Below, piece by piece: positions 9,501 through 21,037 of a DNA stretch of 64,000 nt; the first letter of the stretch is position 1, and each line of letters begins with the position of its first letter. Where the stretch lies: contig CAZAGI010000025.1 of NCBI GenBank assembly GCA_964484765.1, positions 24,724 through 88,723 of the forward strand. Direction: 5' to 3'. The position numbers were made by a program, and so were the translations under genes. Source of the DNA: DSVQ01 sp964484765. GTDB taxonomy: Bacteria; Planctomycetota; Planctomycetia; Planctomycetales; Planctomycetaceae. Under the pieces are notes generated by a model that saw only the letters and a list, made by a program, of their open reading frames with translations, searched no databases and was not told the DNA's origin.

Positions 9501-12500
9501 CGGTCCGGGCGATGTGCTGGGACTCGCGCTCGATCCTGGCATGCAATGGGTTGCTGCGGGAGGCGAAGACCGACAGGTGCATGTGTGGGACCTCTCCAGC
9601 GGCCAGTTGCGCTGGGAAGCCAAAGTCCCAGGTGTGGTGCGTTGCGTCGCGGTCAGCGGCGATGGAAAGCGCGTCGCCGCGGCCTGCGGCGCTCCGGATC
9701 CCACCAATACAATCACCGCTCCGGGTGGGATACCGCAACCCGCGCCAGCGCCACCAGGCAGCATCAACGCTCCGCCACCTCCGCCGGTAAACAACGATGC
9801 TCCGCCAGCGCCACCTTCAACGGCGGACGCGCGCGGCACACTGAGCGTTCATCCTGTCAGCTTTCAAAAAACGGCGAGTTCATCAGAACCCGCGGATTCC
9901 AGTACGGGCGAAATCGTCGTCTGGAACGTTGCTGATGGCAAAGAGATCGCCAGTTGGAAAGCGCACGGTACCGCGGCACTCTCGGTGGCGTTCAGTCCCG
10001 ACGGACAGCAACTCGTCAGCTCGGGCCGCGACCGGACCGTCAAGCTCTGGAACGTGAGTGACCAGACGCTGGTCCGTTCGCTGGACGCCTACGATGGCGA
10101 AATCGTCGATCTCGCGTTCCGACCAACGGGCGGCGAGATCGCGGGCGTGGGCTTCGATCCCTGTCGCGCTCAACAACCCGGCGACGTACTGGTCTGGACG
10201 GCGGACAACGGTCAACGGCGGTTGACGCTCCAACAAACCGAAGGTCTGGTCTACGGCATCACCTACAGCGCGGACGGCAAGCGGTTCGCGACCGGCGGCG
10301 GTGCGTTTCGCGGCAGTCTTTCACAACCCGGCGCGGTCAAAGTCTTCGATGCCGAGACCGGTATTGAACTCCTGCCGCTCGTCGGTGCCCCCGGCCGTGG
10401 AAAGAAGAACGAAGGTCAGCGCATCGTCTGCAAGCCGGTCTCGTATGTGACCAAGCAGGCTGTCACGGAACAGTATACCGTCAATGTCGAAGTCGACGGG
10501 GAAACACGTCAAGAAACAAGAACCAGAACAAAATATGTCGACCAGGTCCGAACGAAAATGGTCACGGAAGTGATCGGTGGGGGCGATGTCGCCTGGGAAG
10601 AACCCGGCACGGTGCTCGGGGTTGCGTTCAGCGGCGATGGTCGTTCTCTGGCCGCGGCGTGTGAAGACGGTTCGGCTTTGATCTGGGATGCAGTGACCTG
10701 CACGCCCAGTTCCACAACACCGTGGCCGAGCGGACATCCCCAAACGGTGGCCGCCAGCCCGGATGGAAAATGGTTGGCCGTCGGAGGCAATGCGAGCGAC
10801 GCGTGCGATTGCCTCGGGTTGATCCGCATCTATGACGCGAAGACCGGCCGCCTGACGCACACGATGGAAACCGCCGGTCCCGTCAACCATCTGACCTTTG
10901 CCGCCGATAGTCGTCGCGTGGCCTGCTCGGGCGACTGCAACGATTGGCACGCGGATCATTGCGTGGTCCCCGGTCAACAGGCGTCCTTTTTGCGACCCGA
11001 CATCATGGACGACTATCAGCGCAAACGATCAACCGCCACGTCACGGCGCGTCATCGAGATCTGGGACGTCATCACCGGAGAGCGGCATACATCGATCACC
11101 AGCCCCGAAAAACCGCTGGCCGATCTGGCGTTTGCCGGCAACGACCGATTGTTGGGGTGCAGTGGCGACACGCTCATCATCTGGGACACCGGCGCCGGCA
11201 AACCGGTCCGCACGTGGGACAAACTGGGCCAATGGGCCGCTGCGCTCACGGTCTCTCCCGATGGCAAACAGTTTGCCGTCGTTGCCGCCAGCGGCTCATG
11301 GGATCAGGGCGCGAAAGTGTTGCTGGGGGATGTGGGATCGGAGACGGCTCCGCAGGCACTTGAACTTCCCGCAACACATCACAATGTCGGGTCCGTGTCG
11401 TTCTCCCCCAATGGGGAGCAACTTGTCGCGGGAGTGCATGTTGCCGACGAGAAAGCAGCCCCCGGTTCGGCCCCGCTGGGCGGGATAGCGGTATGGACTC
11501 TCAAGTCCCTCGGCGCTCCCCAGTTGCTCACCGTCGGGACACCGATCAACACACTCGCATTCCTGCCTGATAACAAACATGTTGTTGTGAGAGGTTATTC
11601 TCGTGCTGTCCGCGTGCTCGACATGGCGACGGGGAAATCGCCATTGTTGTTCGCCGGACATCAAGATGCGCCACTTGATGCTGCCGTCCTGCCCGACCAG
11701 CGCGTGGCCACCGTGGGATACGATCAGCGCCTGAAAGTCTGGCGGTTAGCCGAAAGTCTGGCGACGGCCGACGAATGTCAGGCTTGTTCGCCGCCGCGGT
11801 TGCCATCGATCACGCTCAAGCCGCAGAATCACGATTTCGTCAAGCGTGTCCGGATGTCGCGTGATGGACGGTTTGCCGCGACGGGCGGTCATGCGGCAAT
11901 TTTCGCTCCACAGCCCATTCCTCTTCAACCCGGACAGCCGGCAGCGCCCATCGAACCGAAGTACAACGGTGTGGTTCACATTCACGATGCAACAACGGGG
12001 CAGGCGGTCGACCACATCACCGTTCCCGACGGGGTGCGGATGGAGTTCGATCTCAGCCCCGATGGTCGCTGGGTGGCAATGGCCAAGCAGGACAGCGTCG
12101 CCATCGTCTGGGACCGTGAAACGAAAGCGATTGCTGCGGAGTGCAAGGGGCACACGGGGGCAATTCATGCCATCGCGTTTCATCCTGCTGGATCGCATTT
12201 CGCCACCGCCGGGCAGGACTCTACCGTGCGCATCTGGACGCCGGACGGCAAGGAAGTCGGCTCCATCAAACACGAGGCCCCCGTCATGTGCGTAGCCTTC
12301 GATTCCTCCGGCAAAGTCCTCGCCGCCGGCGATCAGCAGGGAAATGCCCGTCTCTGGGACTGGAAAGCAAAGTCGCTGTTACATGACCTCAAAGGGCACT
12401 TCGGCGAACTCTGTGCGGTCTCCTTCAACGGCGACGGCACACGTCTCGCTGCCACCAGCAAACGGGGAACAGACAAAGGGTGGGAAGGCGATCTCAAAGT

Positions 12501-12795
12501 CTGGGACGTGGCGACAGGCAAGCAAACGCTGGCCATCCCCGCACACACCTGGTGGGACGCCGATGTCGCGTTTCATCCGACAGAGCCGCGCATTGCCATC
12601 ACCGGCAAAGAGCACACGTTGCAGCTCTTTCACGCCGACACCGGTCAATTGTTGCTCTCGATTCCCACGCAGGGACATCTTTGCAATACAATGACGTTCA
12701 CCCCCGATGGCACGCGGCTGTTCGTAAACCTGGCGGGCTCACCGAAGCTGATCGATCCCCGACCGTCGCCGCAACTGTTCGGCAACGCACCGTGA
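6574..12795 (+). CDS. Giant membrane Ser/Thr protein kinase: zinc ribbon, kinase, TM, WD40 propellers
   Basis: The product has 2073 residues. An N-terminal zinc ribbon (C7-x2-C10, C27-x2-C30) precedes a Hanks-type kinase domain at ~72-345. The kinase domain is apparently complete: glycine loop 'GRGGFGTVY', ATP lysine K104, catalytic 'HRD' D196 and 'DFG' D214, with 'APEQ' in the P+1 region. One transmembrane helix (~363-384) follows. The remainder carries about twenty WD40-type repeats ('V.VWDV..G', 'AFSPDGQQL'), enough for roughly three propellers and topologically expected outside the cytoplasm. Proline/alanine-rich loops interrupt the propellers around residues 555-615, 670-690 and 1050-1095, and a polar insert sits near 1280-1335. 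The kinase probably transduces an extracytoplasmic or periplasmic signal to Ser/Thr phosphorylation. The FHA-kinase and ECF sigma factor downstream are plausible partners. The start is supported by AGAAGAGG upstream. Confidence 0.93.
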   Translation: MTFSHVCPECQSKLKIKETLRGKTLRCPACTKSITIPTGDATNGHGEVQVSAKTEPEKTPVASATPEPLESLGRFRLRAILGRGGFGTVYRAFDPILDREVALKVPHLGPQAMAAAEQLVLEAKAAAKLRHPNLVAVYEAGNVGGKLYVATEFIDGRNLAELSASDRADLVAPVTWARDLALGLQYAHDAGVIHRDVKPQNVLVDQSGRAQLADFGLARLRHAEGQAGAANGSVGTPIYAAPEQLNGQPDANGPACDQYGLGVLLAELLTGRAPFSGSHDELLQQKQSEQPPSLRATRPNLARDLEAVCQKAIAANPTDRYPNCSAFAADLDRWLNGELVLARSHSLWERAVHFLRRHPAATGWMTAAACLLALLFGGGTALALNRGTVRAASTAVPLDVDLTPVTLTESASSKPVDESSNRIAETLLYGRLLDRTRLAYREPNVIAADRWLEQTRWDFRNWEYNYLRRIVTGGWKTYRDHGAPITAVAFHPDGKRFAAASGHQVQVWEVASGEVLQTLASPTGPSQFHPITALAYSPDGKILVTAKGVTGGQPTPMMMGLPATEPAPAPPPAADAAPAPAPAPPAEAPAPHPGENGNAPAPAGVALAPVPVGTPTFAVTLRDSETGDVVGEYLHPGPIGDLVFSPDGQLVASAGEVPAARPANAPPNSPPPQPTGVIRLWKFATRETVREIPCSTGPVRRVAFNADGSQLAAAVGPGAWGQVLVWNVSDGLSTPSTQPPDPGAQPGVDGSIQQFFGGHATLAFHPQFPQLLGGPGRDLMTLERGRLRANGVAGLFRRWNIGTDAPAMEVHGLPDSVRAMTFAGAPGPFGIHSLAVAGGDMLQPYLPGIVTLHDPEYEYGGRVPHLGHASSITSVAFRPDGKQFVTGSMTGELKVWSAEVHPEVVKVGPHRPATRVAFGKDGRFVAVAEASQFWTEDRGAVTMWVDGKPHIPEDAPRGGIKLFDIRNRQELLSLTSGPGDVLGLALDPGMQWVAAGGEDRQVHVWDLSSGQLRWEAKVPGVVRCVAVSGDGKRVAAACGAPDPTNTITAPGGIPQPAPAPPGSINAPPPPPVNNDAPPAPPSTADARGTLSVHPVSFQKTASSSEPADSSTGEIVVWNVADGKEIASWKAHGTAALSVAFSPDGQQLVSSGRDRTVKLWNVSDQTLVRSLDAYDGEIVDLAFRPTGGEIAGVGFDPCRAQQPGDVLVWTADNGQRRLTLQQTEGLVYGITYSADGKRFATGGGAFRGSLSQPGAVKVFDAETGIELLPLVGAPGRGKKNEGQRIVCKPVSYVTKQAVTEQYTVNVEVDGETRQETRTRTKYVDQVRTKMVTEVIGGGDVAWEEPGTVLGVAFSGDGRSLAAACEDGSALIWDAVTCTPSSTTPWPSGHPQTVAASPDGKWLAVGGNASDACDCLGLIRIYDAKTGRLTHTMETAGPVNHLTFAADSRRVACSGDCNDWHADHCVVPGQQASFLRPDIMDDYQRKRSTATSRRVIEIWDVITGERHTSITSPEKPLADLAFAGNDRLLGCSGDTLIIWDTGAGKPVRTWDKLGQWAAALTVSPDGKQFAVVAASGSWDQGAKVLLGDVGSETAPQALELPATHHNVGSVSFSPNGEQLVAGVHVADEKAAPGSAPLGGIAVWTLKSLGAPQLLTVGTPINTLAFLPDNKHVVVRGYSRAVRVLDMATGKSPLLFAGHQDAPLDAAVLPDQRVATVGYDQRLKVWRLAESLATADECQACSPPRLPSITLKPQNHDFVKRVRMSRDGRFAATGGHAAIFAPQPIPLQPGQPAAPIEPKYNGVVHIHDATTGQAVDHITVPDGVRMEFDLSPDGRWVAMAKQDSVAIVWDRETKAIAAECKGHTGAIHAIAFHPAGSHFATAGQDSTVRIWTPDGKEVGSIKHEAPVMCVAFDSSGKVLAAGDQQGNARLWDWKAKSLLHDLKGHFGELCAVSFNGDGTRLAATSKRGTDKGWEGDLKVWDVATGKQTLAIPAHTWWDADVAFHPTEPRIAITGKEHTLQLFHADTGQLLLSIPTQGHLCNTMTFTPDGTRLFVNLAGSPKLIDPRPSPQLFGNAP

Positions 12796-12797
12796 TG

Positions 12798-12879
12798 AAG
12801 AGTCGGGGCGGGGGCCCCGACCTATGAATGATCGTTTTCCCGGTGAAAATCATAGGTTGGGGCCCCCGCCCCGACTCTT
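12798..12879. repeat. 30-bp near-perfect inverted repeat (REP-like palindrome / possible terminator)
   Basis: The left arm 12798-12827 and the right arm 12850-12879 are reverse complements with a single mismatch, separated by a 22-base loop. The core is a run of G and C (tcggggcgggggcccc). The arm begins 3 bases after the kinase stop codon. It resembles REP-type palindromes with a 'ggttgggg...ccccgac' core that are scattered between genes in some genomes. No U-run follows, so classical intrinsic termination is not obvious; it could modulate read-through or mRNA stability between the kinase and FHA-kinase genes. Confidence 0.8.
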
Positions 12880-12915
12880 GTGCCCGTGATTTGAAAACGC
12901 TTCTGAGAACCTTCG

Positions 12916-14157
12916 ATGTCGTTGCCCGGCCTGCGCGTTCAACTTGATGTTACGGAAGGACCGCATGCCGGGATGTCGGCCGTCTGGACCAAACCGGGAC
13001 GGTACACCGTAGGTCGCCACGAACAGTCGGCCGTCCCGGTTCCTTACGATCTGCTCGCCGCCGAGCAGCAATGCCAGATTGAAATCACCGAGAGCGGGTG
13101 CGTCCTGCAGGACTCAGGCAACACTCCGACAACACAGATCAACGGCTCACCCACCGCTCGAACGTTGCTCCAATCCGGTGATCGCATCCGGTTCGGCATG
13201 ACGGAACTCCGGGTCACTGTCGATTCTCACACGGAACCACCTCCAACTGTTTTGAAACGGGGCAGCTACGCCAGCGTCGACCCGACCATCATCGGAACCG
13301 GGACACCGACCAAGGGCACGACTCAACTGTTCGTCGTGCCCGGTTATCGGCTGCTGCGCAAACTGGGCGAAGGAGCGATGGGCGTCGTTTACGAAGCCGA
13401 GCGGCTGTCGACGCAGGAGCGCGTCGCGCTGAAAACCATCATTCCGGTGGCGGGTGCAACGCGCGGCGCGGTGCAGATGTTTCTCCGTGAAGCCGAGATT
13501 ATGGCTCAACTGAAACACCCGCGGATCGTGCGGTTCATTGAGTCCGCCCACGTTGCGGGGCGCGTCGTCTTTGCGATGGAACTGATCGACGCCGTCGATG
13601 TGAAAACACTGTGTCAGCGGGTGACCCAGTCGCAAGGCGTCCCGTTCTTCTGCGGGATCGTGCGACAGGTGCTCGATGCTTTGGCTTACGCGCATGAGCA
13701 AGGGCTCGTCCATCGCGATGTAAAACCCGGCAATATTCTCATCAGCCGCGATGGCGTTCGCTGGCAAGCTAAACTGGCCGACTTCGGTCTCGCCAAAAAC
13801 TTTCAGCTCGCCGGCTTGAGCCAGATCACCGAAGACGGCGACGTGAAGGGGACGCTGGCGTTCATGCCTCCCGAACAGCGACTCGACAGCCGGTATGCGA
13901 AGCCCGCCGTCGACATCTATGCCGCCGCGGCAACGCTCTATTACTTTCTCGCCGGGGTCTCCCCGTTCCGCACCCTGCCGCGGTCGATCGGTGAAATCCG
14001 CACCGGTGACACCAGCCTCGTGCCACTCGATTCCGTCCGGCCCGACTTGCCACGCCCGTTAGTTGATGTGCTGCACCGGGCTCTCGCGCCCGATCCACAA
14101 GATCGCTATTCCTCTGCCACGGAGTTGCGGGAAGCGTTGCGTCCCTTCACCAGATGA
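12916..14157 (+). CDS. FHA-domain Ser/Thr protein kinase
   Basis: The 413-residue soluble protein has an N-terminal FHA-type beta-sandwich (~residues 5-105: 'GRYTVGRHEQSAVPVP', 'QDSGNTPTTQING', 'LQSGDRIRFG'). A short linker follows, then a full kinase domain (~138-410): 'GEGAMGVVYEAE', ATP lysine K173, 'VHRDVKPGNIL' with D268, 'DFGLAK' with D289, and 'MPPEQ'. There is no membrane helix. FHA domains bind phosphothreonine, so this enzyme may be recruited to the autophosphorylated giant kinase encoded upstream, forming a cascade; that is inference from adjacency. The gene is separated from the upstream kinase by the 30-bp palindrome and followed 102 bp later by an ECF sigma gene on the same strand. 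Confidence 0.92.
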   Translation: MSLPGLRVQLDVTEGPHAGMSAVWTKPGRYTVGRHEQSAVPVPYDLLAAEQQCQIEITESGCVLQDSGNTPTTQINGSPTARTLLQSGDRIRFGMTELRVTVDSHTEPPPTVLKRGSYASVDPTIIGTGTPTKGTTQLFVVPGYRLLRKLGEGAMGVVYEAERLSTQERVALKTIIPVAGATRGAVQMFLREAEIMAQLKHPRIVRFIESAHVAGRVVFAMELIDAVDVKTLCQRVTQSQGVPFFCGIVRQVLDALAYAHEQGLVHRDVKPGNILISRDGVRWQAKLADFGLAKNFQLAGLSQITEDGDVKGTLAFMPPEQRLDSRYAKPAVDIYAAAATLYYFLAGVSPFRTLPRSIGEIRTGDTSLVPLDSVRPDLPRPLVDVLHRALAPDPQDRYSSATELREALRPFTR

Positions 14158-14259
14158 CTTGATCGCTGCTATCGAGTGTACGGTGCTTGATCGAGCGGCG
14201 CGGAAAGCGTAGCTTGCAATCGATTTCAACTTTGACCGGTCTCCGACGAAGGTCAGGTC

Positions 14260-14883
14260 ATGCCCACGGCTGACGATGGAAGCGCGCCACAGACGCCGTC
14301 AACGCCACCGACGGAAGGGTCGGTCACATGGTATTTCGCGCGGTTTCGTGAAGGAAACGACGACGCGCTCACTCCTCTCTGGGCGCGATTCTTTCCGCGG
14401 CTGCAAGGACTGGCGCGCGAGATTCTCGCCCGGAATCCCCTTCGTGCTGCCGGGGCCGACGACGCCGTCCAGGATGCGCTGGTCAGTTTCTGGCAACGCG
14501 TGCGCGGCGGTCAGTTTTCCGATGTGGTCCACCGCGACCACCTGTGGAACCTGCTGGCCCAGTTCACGGCTTTCAAAACGAAACGACTCGTGCGTCACGA
14601 ATCGGCAGAAAAGCGAGGCGGAAAGCGCCTGGTCAGCGAAACCGCGTCTTCCGAAGCAGGGCTGGAAAACCTCGCTTGGGAAGAATCGGCCGAGCACCTC
14701 GATCTTTACGTCGCCGAACTGCTCGATGGTCTCCCCGAAGAATTGCGCGAATTTGCCGCACTGCGTCTGATCGGTCACTCGACGGAAGAGATCGCCGACT
14801 TGATGCAATGCACGCAAAGGAAGGTCCAGCGGAAACTGGAATTGGTCCGTCTCAACTGGCAACAGCACCTGCCGCGCGATTGA
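14260..14883 (+). CDS. ECF-type RNA polymerase sigma factor (locus A)
   Basis: This 207-residue protein has the two-domain sigma70 ECF layout. Region 2 is at ~25-95 ('ADDAVQDALVSFWQRV', with the preceding 'FFPRLQGLAREIL'). A linker follows, then region 4 at ~150-203 with a helix-turn-helix 'STEEIADLMQCTQRKVQRKL'. It belongs to the planctomycete/Sigma70_ECF-like branch rather than the classical anti-sigma-paired ECFs, and no anti-sigma gene is adjacent. It sits downstream of two Ser/Thr kinase genes, the arrangement documented for planctomycete ECF groups thought to be controlled by phosphorylation. The start has AAGGTCAGGTC just upstream. The regulon cannot be deduced from the sequence. Confidence 0.93.
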   Translation: MPTADDGSAPQTPSTPPTEGSVTWYFARFREGNDDALTPLWARFFPRLQGLAREILARNPLRAAGADDAVQDALVSFWQRVRGGQFSDVVHRDHLWNLLAQFTAFKTKRLVRHESAEKRGGKRLVSETASSEAGLENLAWEESAEHLDLYVAELLDGLPEELREFAALRLIGHSTEEIADLMQCTQRKVQRKLELVRLNWQQHLPRD

Positions 14884-14963
14884 TCGCGCGCAGAGTCGGT
14901 CATCGACCGATTTCGGGATTGCCGCTGATATCGCGACACGTGCGCAACACGCAGGCCGTACAT

Positions 14964-17939
<2,976 letters not shown>

Positions 17940-18218
17940 CGGTGGTTGTCCGTATAGAATCATCGACCGGGCGCGTGGCTCACAGCACGATGGATCGATA
18001 CGGGAAAGACTACATTGCCGATTGCAAGGCGTTGCCCAATAGAACGGAATCCCTGCGAGAATTGCGGACTCAGGTCATATTGGGGCGACTTTTCTATGTG
18101 GAACGACTTTACCGGTGTGCGGTCTCCTGCGGATGTGAGCCAGCCGATGACGGCCGCGTCGTCGGCATCAACACTGTGGCTGTCGCGAGGCGTGCGAGCC
18201 AGGCGCTGATTGGCGACC

Positions 18219-20771
18219 TTACGACGCCAGATACCGGTAGAACAACCGCTTCACGACTTCCATCCCCACGCCATACAACAATGTGATTCCCAGCGCGATC
18301 ACCAGCAACATTGCAGGCGGGGTGACGAAACCGAGCTTCTCCGCGAACGGCGAGAATGGGATCAGCACGGTCACAATCGCCACTGAAATTTCCGCGAACA
18401 GGAACAATCGTCCCGGACGGCTGAGGAAGAACGGCCGCTGGGTGCGGATGACCATCAGAATCATCAGCCCGGTCAGCGTCGATTCCACAAACCAGCCGGT
18501 CTGGAACAGCATTTCGAAGGCTTCCGGGCTTTCGGTGGTGCGGAGCGCGGAGAACGCATACCACATTGCCCCGAAGGTCATGAAGTCGAACATCGAACTC
18601 GCGAAGCCGAACGACATCATGAAGCGGGTGATGAACCCGGTGTCCCACCGTCGCGGCCGCATGATCTGCTCGGGATCCACGCTGTCGGTGGCGAGGGCCA
18701 TGGCAGGGAAGTCGGCGAGCAGGTTCACCAGCAGAATCTGATGCGCGAGCAGCGGATCAAACGGCAGGAACAGCCCGGCGATCGCCAGACTGAACATGTA
18801 GCCGAAGTTCGCCGCGATCGCGAAGAAAACGTATTTCAACGTGTTGGAGAATGTCCGCCGGCCTTCACGGACGCCTTGGACCAGCACGCTGAGATCGTGT
18901 TTCAGCAGCACCACCTGGGCGGCTTCCCGCGCGACGTCCACCGCGGACGCCACCGAGATGCCCACGTCCGCCGCATGCAGCGCGGAGGCGTCATTGATCC
19001 CGTCGCCGAGATAACCGACCACCTGCCCGGTCCGTTTCAGCGCAAGAATGATCTGCTCTTTCTGATTCGGTTCAATCTCTGCGAAGATGTCGGCTTCGAG
19101 GGCGCGCTGAGTGATTGCTTCGTCACTCATGTTGCGGAGATCGGTCCCGGTAACGATTGTCGGGGAGGTGATCCCCACGCGCTGGCTGATCGATGCCGCG
19201 ACCGCCCGGTTATCTCCGGTGATCACCTTCAGGCCGACACCGAGATCACGCAGATCAGCGATCGTCTGCTTGGCATCCGCTTTCGGCGGATCGGCAAAGA
19301 CGAGGAATCCGACAAACGTCATGTCGTGCTCGTCAGCCTTGGTAGCATGCGGTGTGTCGAGAGTCCGCACCGCCAGACCGAGCACGCGCAATCCGTGGGC
19401 ACTCATTTCCTTAAAGCGCCGGTCGATGTCGTCCCGCAATGAGTTCAGATCGGTCAACCCGCCGGAAGCCGTTTCGGCATTGCTGCAGCACTCGAGGATA
19501 TTCGCCAAGGCCCCCTTGGTGACGAGGAGTTTCTTGCCATCCTGCTGCACGCGAACGCTGAGTCGTTTGCGGATAAAGTCGTACGGGATTTCGTCAAGTT
19601 TCATCACACCGGTGGTGTCGAATTTTTTGCTGTCGCATAGCGAGCGGTCGATCGGGTTCTCAAAACCGGTTTGAAAGAAGGCATTGTAGTACGCCAGTTG
19701 ATGCACCCGTTCGCTGTTGGTGCCGCTCACATCCAGGGTGTCATGCAGTTTAATCAACCCTTCGGTGAGGGTGCCGGTTTTATCCGAGCAGAGAATCGTC
19801 ATGCTGCCGAGGTTTTCGATCGACAGCAACTGCTTGATGATCACCTGATGCTTCGACATCGACTTCGCGCCGGCGGCGAGCACCACACTGGTAATCGCAG
19901 GCAGCAACTGCGGTGTCATCCCGACCGCGAGCGCCAACGCCAGCGTCAGTTGCTCGACCACCGGCTTGTCCTGCAGACCGACTTTCACGGCAAACGCCAG
20001 CACAGTGATGACCACCACGACCTTGATCAGCAGTTGACCGAACTGCCGGATGCCGCGCTCGAAGCCAGTTTCCGGGGCCTTGTGCTCCAACCGCGCGGAG
20101 ATTTTGCCGAACTCGGTGTCCGGTCCGGTGGCAGCGACCACGGCGGTGGCAAATCCACTGATGACGTGCGTGCCAAGATGGGCGGTGTTGGATCGCTGTG
20201 ACAACGCCACGTTTTCTGGCAGCACAGAGATGGATTTCTCCGCCGGGAAACTCTCGCCGGTGAGCGCGGCCTCGTTGACGAACACATCTCGCGCGGTGAG
20301 CAAACGGCAATCGCCCGGTATCAAATCCCCGGCCCGCAGACTGACGATGTCCCCTTTCACGACGTCGTTCAACGAGACTTCGGTTTCCTTTCCGTCCCGA
20401 ATGACTGTTGTCTTGGTTTCGATCATTCCCAGCAGCTTAGCCACGGCATTTGCCGCGCTCATTTCCTGCCAGAATCCGAGCAGGCCGCTGACGATGAGAA
20501 TAAACATGATGATGAAGCCGTTGGTGGCGTCATCGAGCAATGTGAACGACAGGACTGCCGAGATAAACAGCAGAATGATGATCGGACTTTTGAACTGATC
20601 GATCAGCAGCGACAGGGCGGAATGTTTGTGAGAGGTCAGTTGCGGAGCCATCGCCAGTCGTCGCGCCGCTTCGGCGGCGGAAAGTCCCTGGGGCGTCGTG
20701 CCCAATTGCTCGAGGAGTCGCTCGGATTCCGTGGCCCAGAACGCTCCGGCTCCTGTCACACCGTCTGCCAT
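18219..20771 (-). CDS. mgtA: Magnesium-transporting P-type ATPase (MgtA/MgtB type)
   Basis: The protein has 850 residues from the ATG at 20771, chosen because AGGAAGG lies 8 bases upstream; the frame stays open to 20906. It shows all P-type ATPase landmarks: 'GDIVSLRAGDLIPGDCRLL', 'ALTGESFPAEK', the phosphorylation site 'SDKTGTL' with D330, the hinge 'GDGINDASAL', and transmembrane helices at the N-terminal, central and C-terminal thirds. The length and the C-terminal 'ATDSVDPE...RPRRWD' stretch fit type IIIB Mg2+ importers, which bring Mg2+ into the cytoplasm at the expense of ATP. I see no Mg2+-sensing leader resembling the enterobacterial mgtA riboswitch. The gene stands alone. Confidence 0.9.
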   Translation of the reverse strand: MADGVTGAGAFWATESERLLEQLGTTPQGLSAAEAARRLAMAPQLTSHKHSALSLLIDQFKSPIIILLFISAVLSFTLLDDATNGFIIMFILIVSGLLGFWQEMSAANAVAKLLGMIETKTTVIRDGKETEVSLNDVVKGDIVSLRAGDLIPGDCRLLTARDVFVNEAALTGESFPAEKSISVLPENVALSQRSNTAHLGTHVISGFATAVVAATGPDTEFGKISARLEHKAPETGFERGIRQFGQLLIKVVVVITVLAFAVKVGLQDKPVVEQLTLALALAVGMTPQLLPAITSVVLAAGAKSMSKHQVIIKQLLSIENLGSMTILCSDKTGTLTEGLIKLHDTLDVSGTNSERVHQLAYYNAFFQTGFENPIDRSLCDSKKFDTTGVMKLDEIPYDFIRKRLSVRVQQDGKKLLVTKGALANILECCSNAETASGGLTDLNSLRDDIDRRFKEMSAHGLRVLGLAVRTLDTPHATKADEHDMTFVGFLVFADPPKADAKQTIADLRDLGVGLKVITGDNRAVAASISQRVGITSPTIVTGTDLRNMSDEAITQRALEADIFAEIEPNQKEQIILALKRTGQVVGYLGDGINDASALHAADVGISVASAVDVAREAAQVVLLKHDLSVLVQGVREGRRTFSNTLKYVFFAIAANFGYMFSLAIAGLFLPFDPLLAHQILLVNLLADFPAMALATDSVDPEQIMRPRRWDTGFITRFMMSFGFASSMFDFMTFGAMWYAFSALRTTESPEAFEMLFQTGWFVESTLTGLMILMVIRTQRPFFLSRPGRLFLFAEISVAIVTVLIPFSPFAEKLGFVTPPAMLLVIALGITLLYGVGMEVVKRLFYRYLAS

Positions 20772-21037
20772 CACCCATCCTTCCTGAAGAGATTTTCCGA
20801 TAGAATGCGAGGTCGCGGCATCATAGTCGATTCCACCGACGCCGAAAAGATGACCGAAATCCGCTGCGCAAGTCGTCGACAGTCTCTCGCGAGCAGACGC
20901 GGTCAACGGTGACGCGGCACGGAAGACCGTCGCAGCTTGAATGCGCGATGCATCAAGGATGTGTAGACCGTGAGTCGCATGCCGTCCGACATTGAGTCAG
21001 ACGCGACAGCATGGACTCACGCACGTTGCGAACACCG

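Noticed and set aside
8250..9850. A-P-rich repetitive DNA considered as a tandem repeat or CRISPR
   Set aside because: It is in frame within the kinase gene and encodes Pro/Ala loops; there are no regular spacers.
20772..20906. N-terminal extension of the Mg2+ ATPase
   Set aside because: The frame is open, but the ATG at 20771 has AGGAAGG upstream and the extension resembles no P-type ATPase N-terminus.
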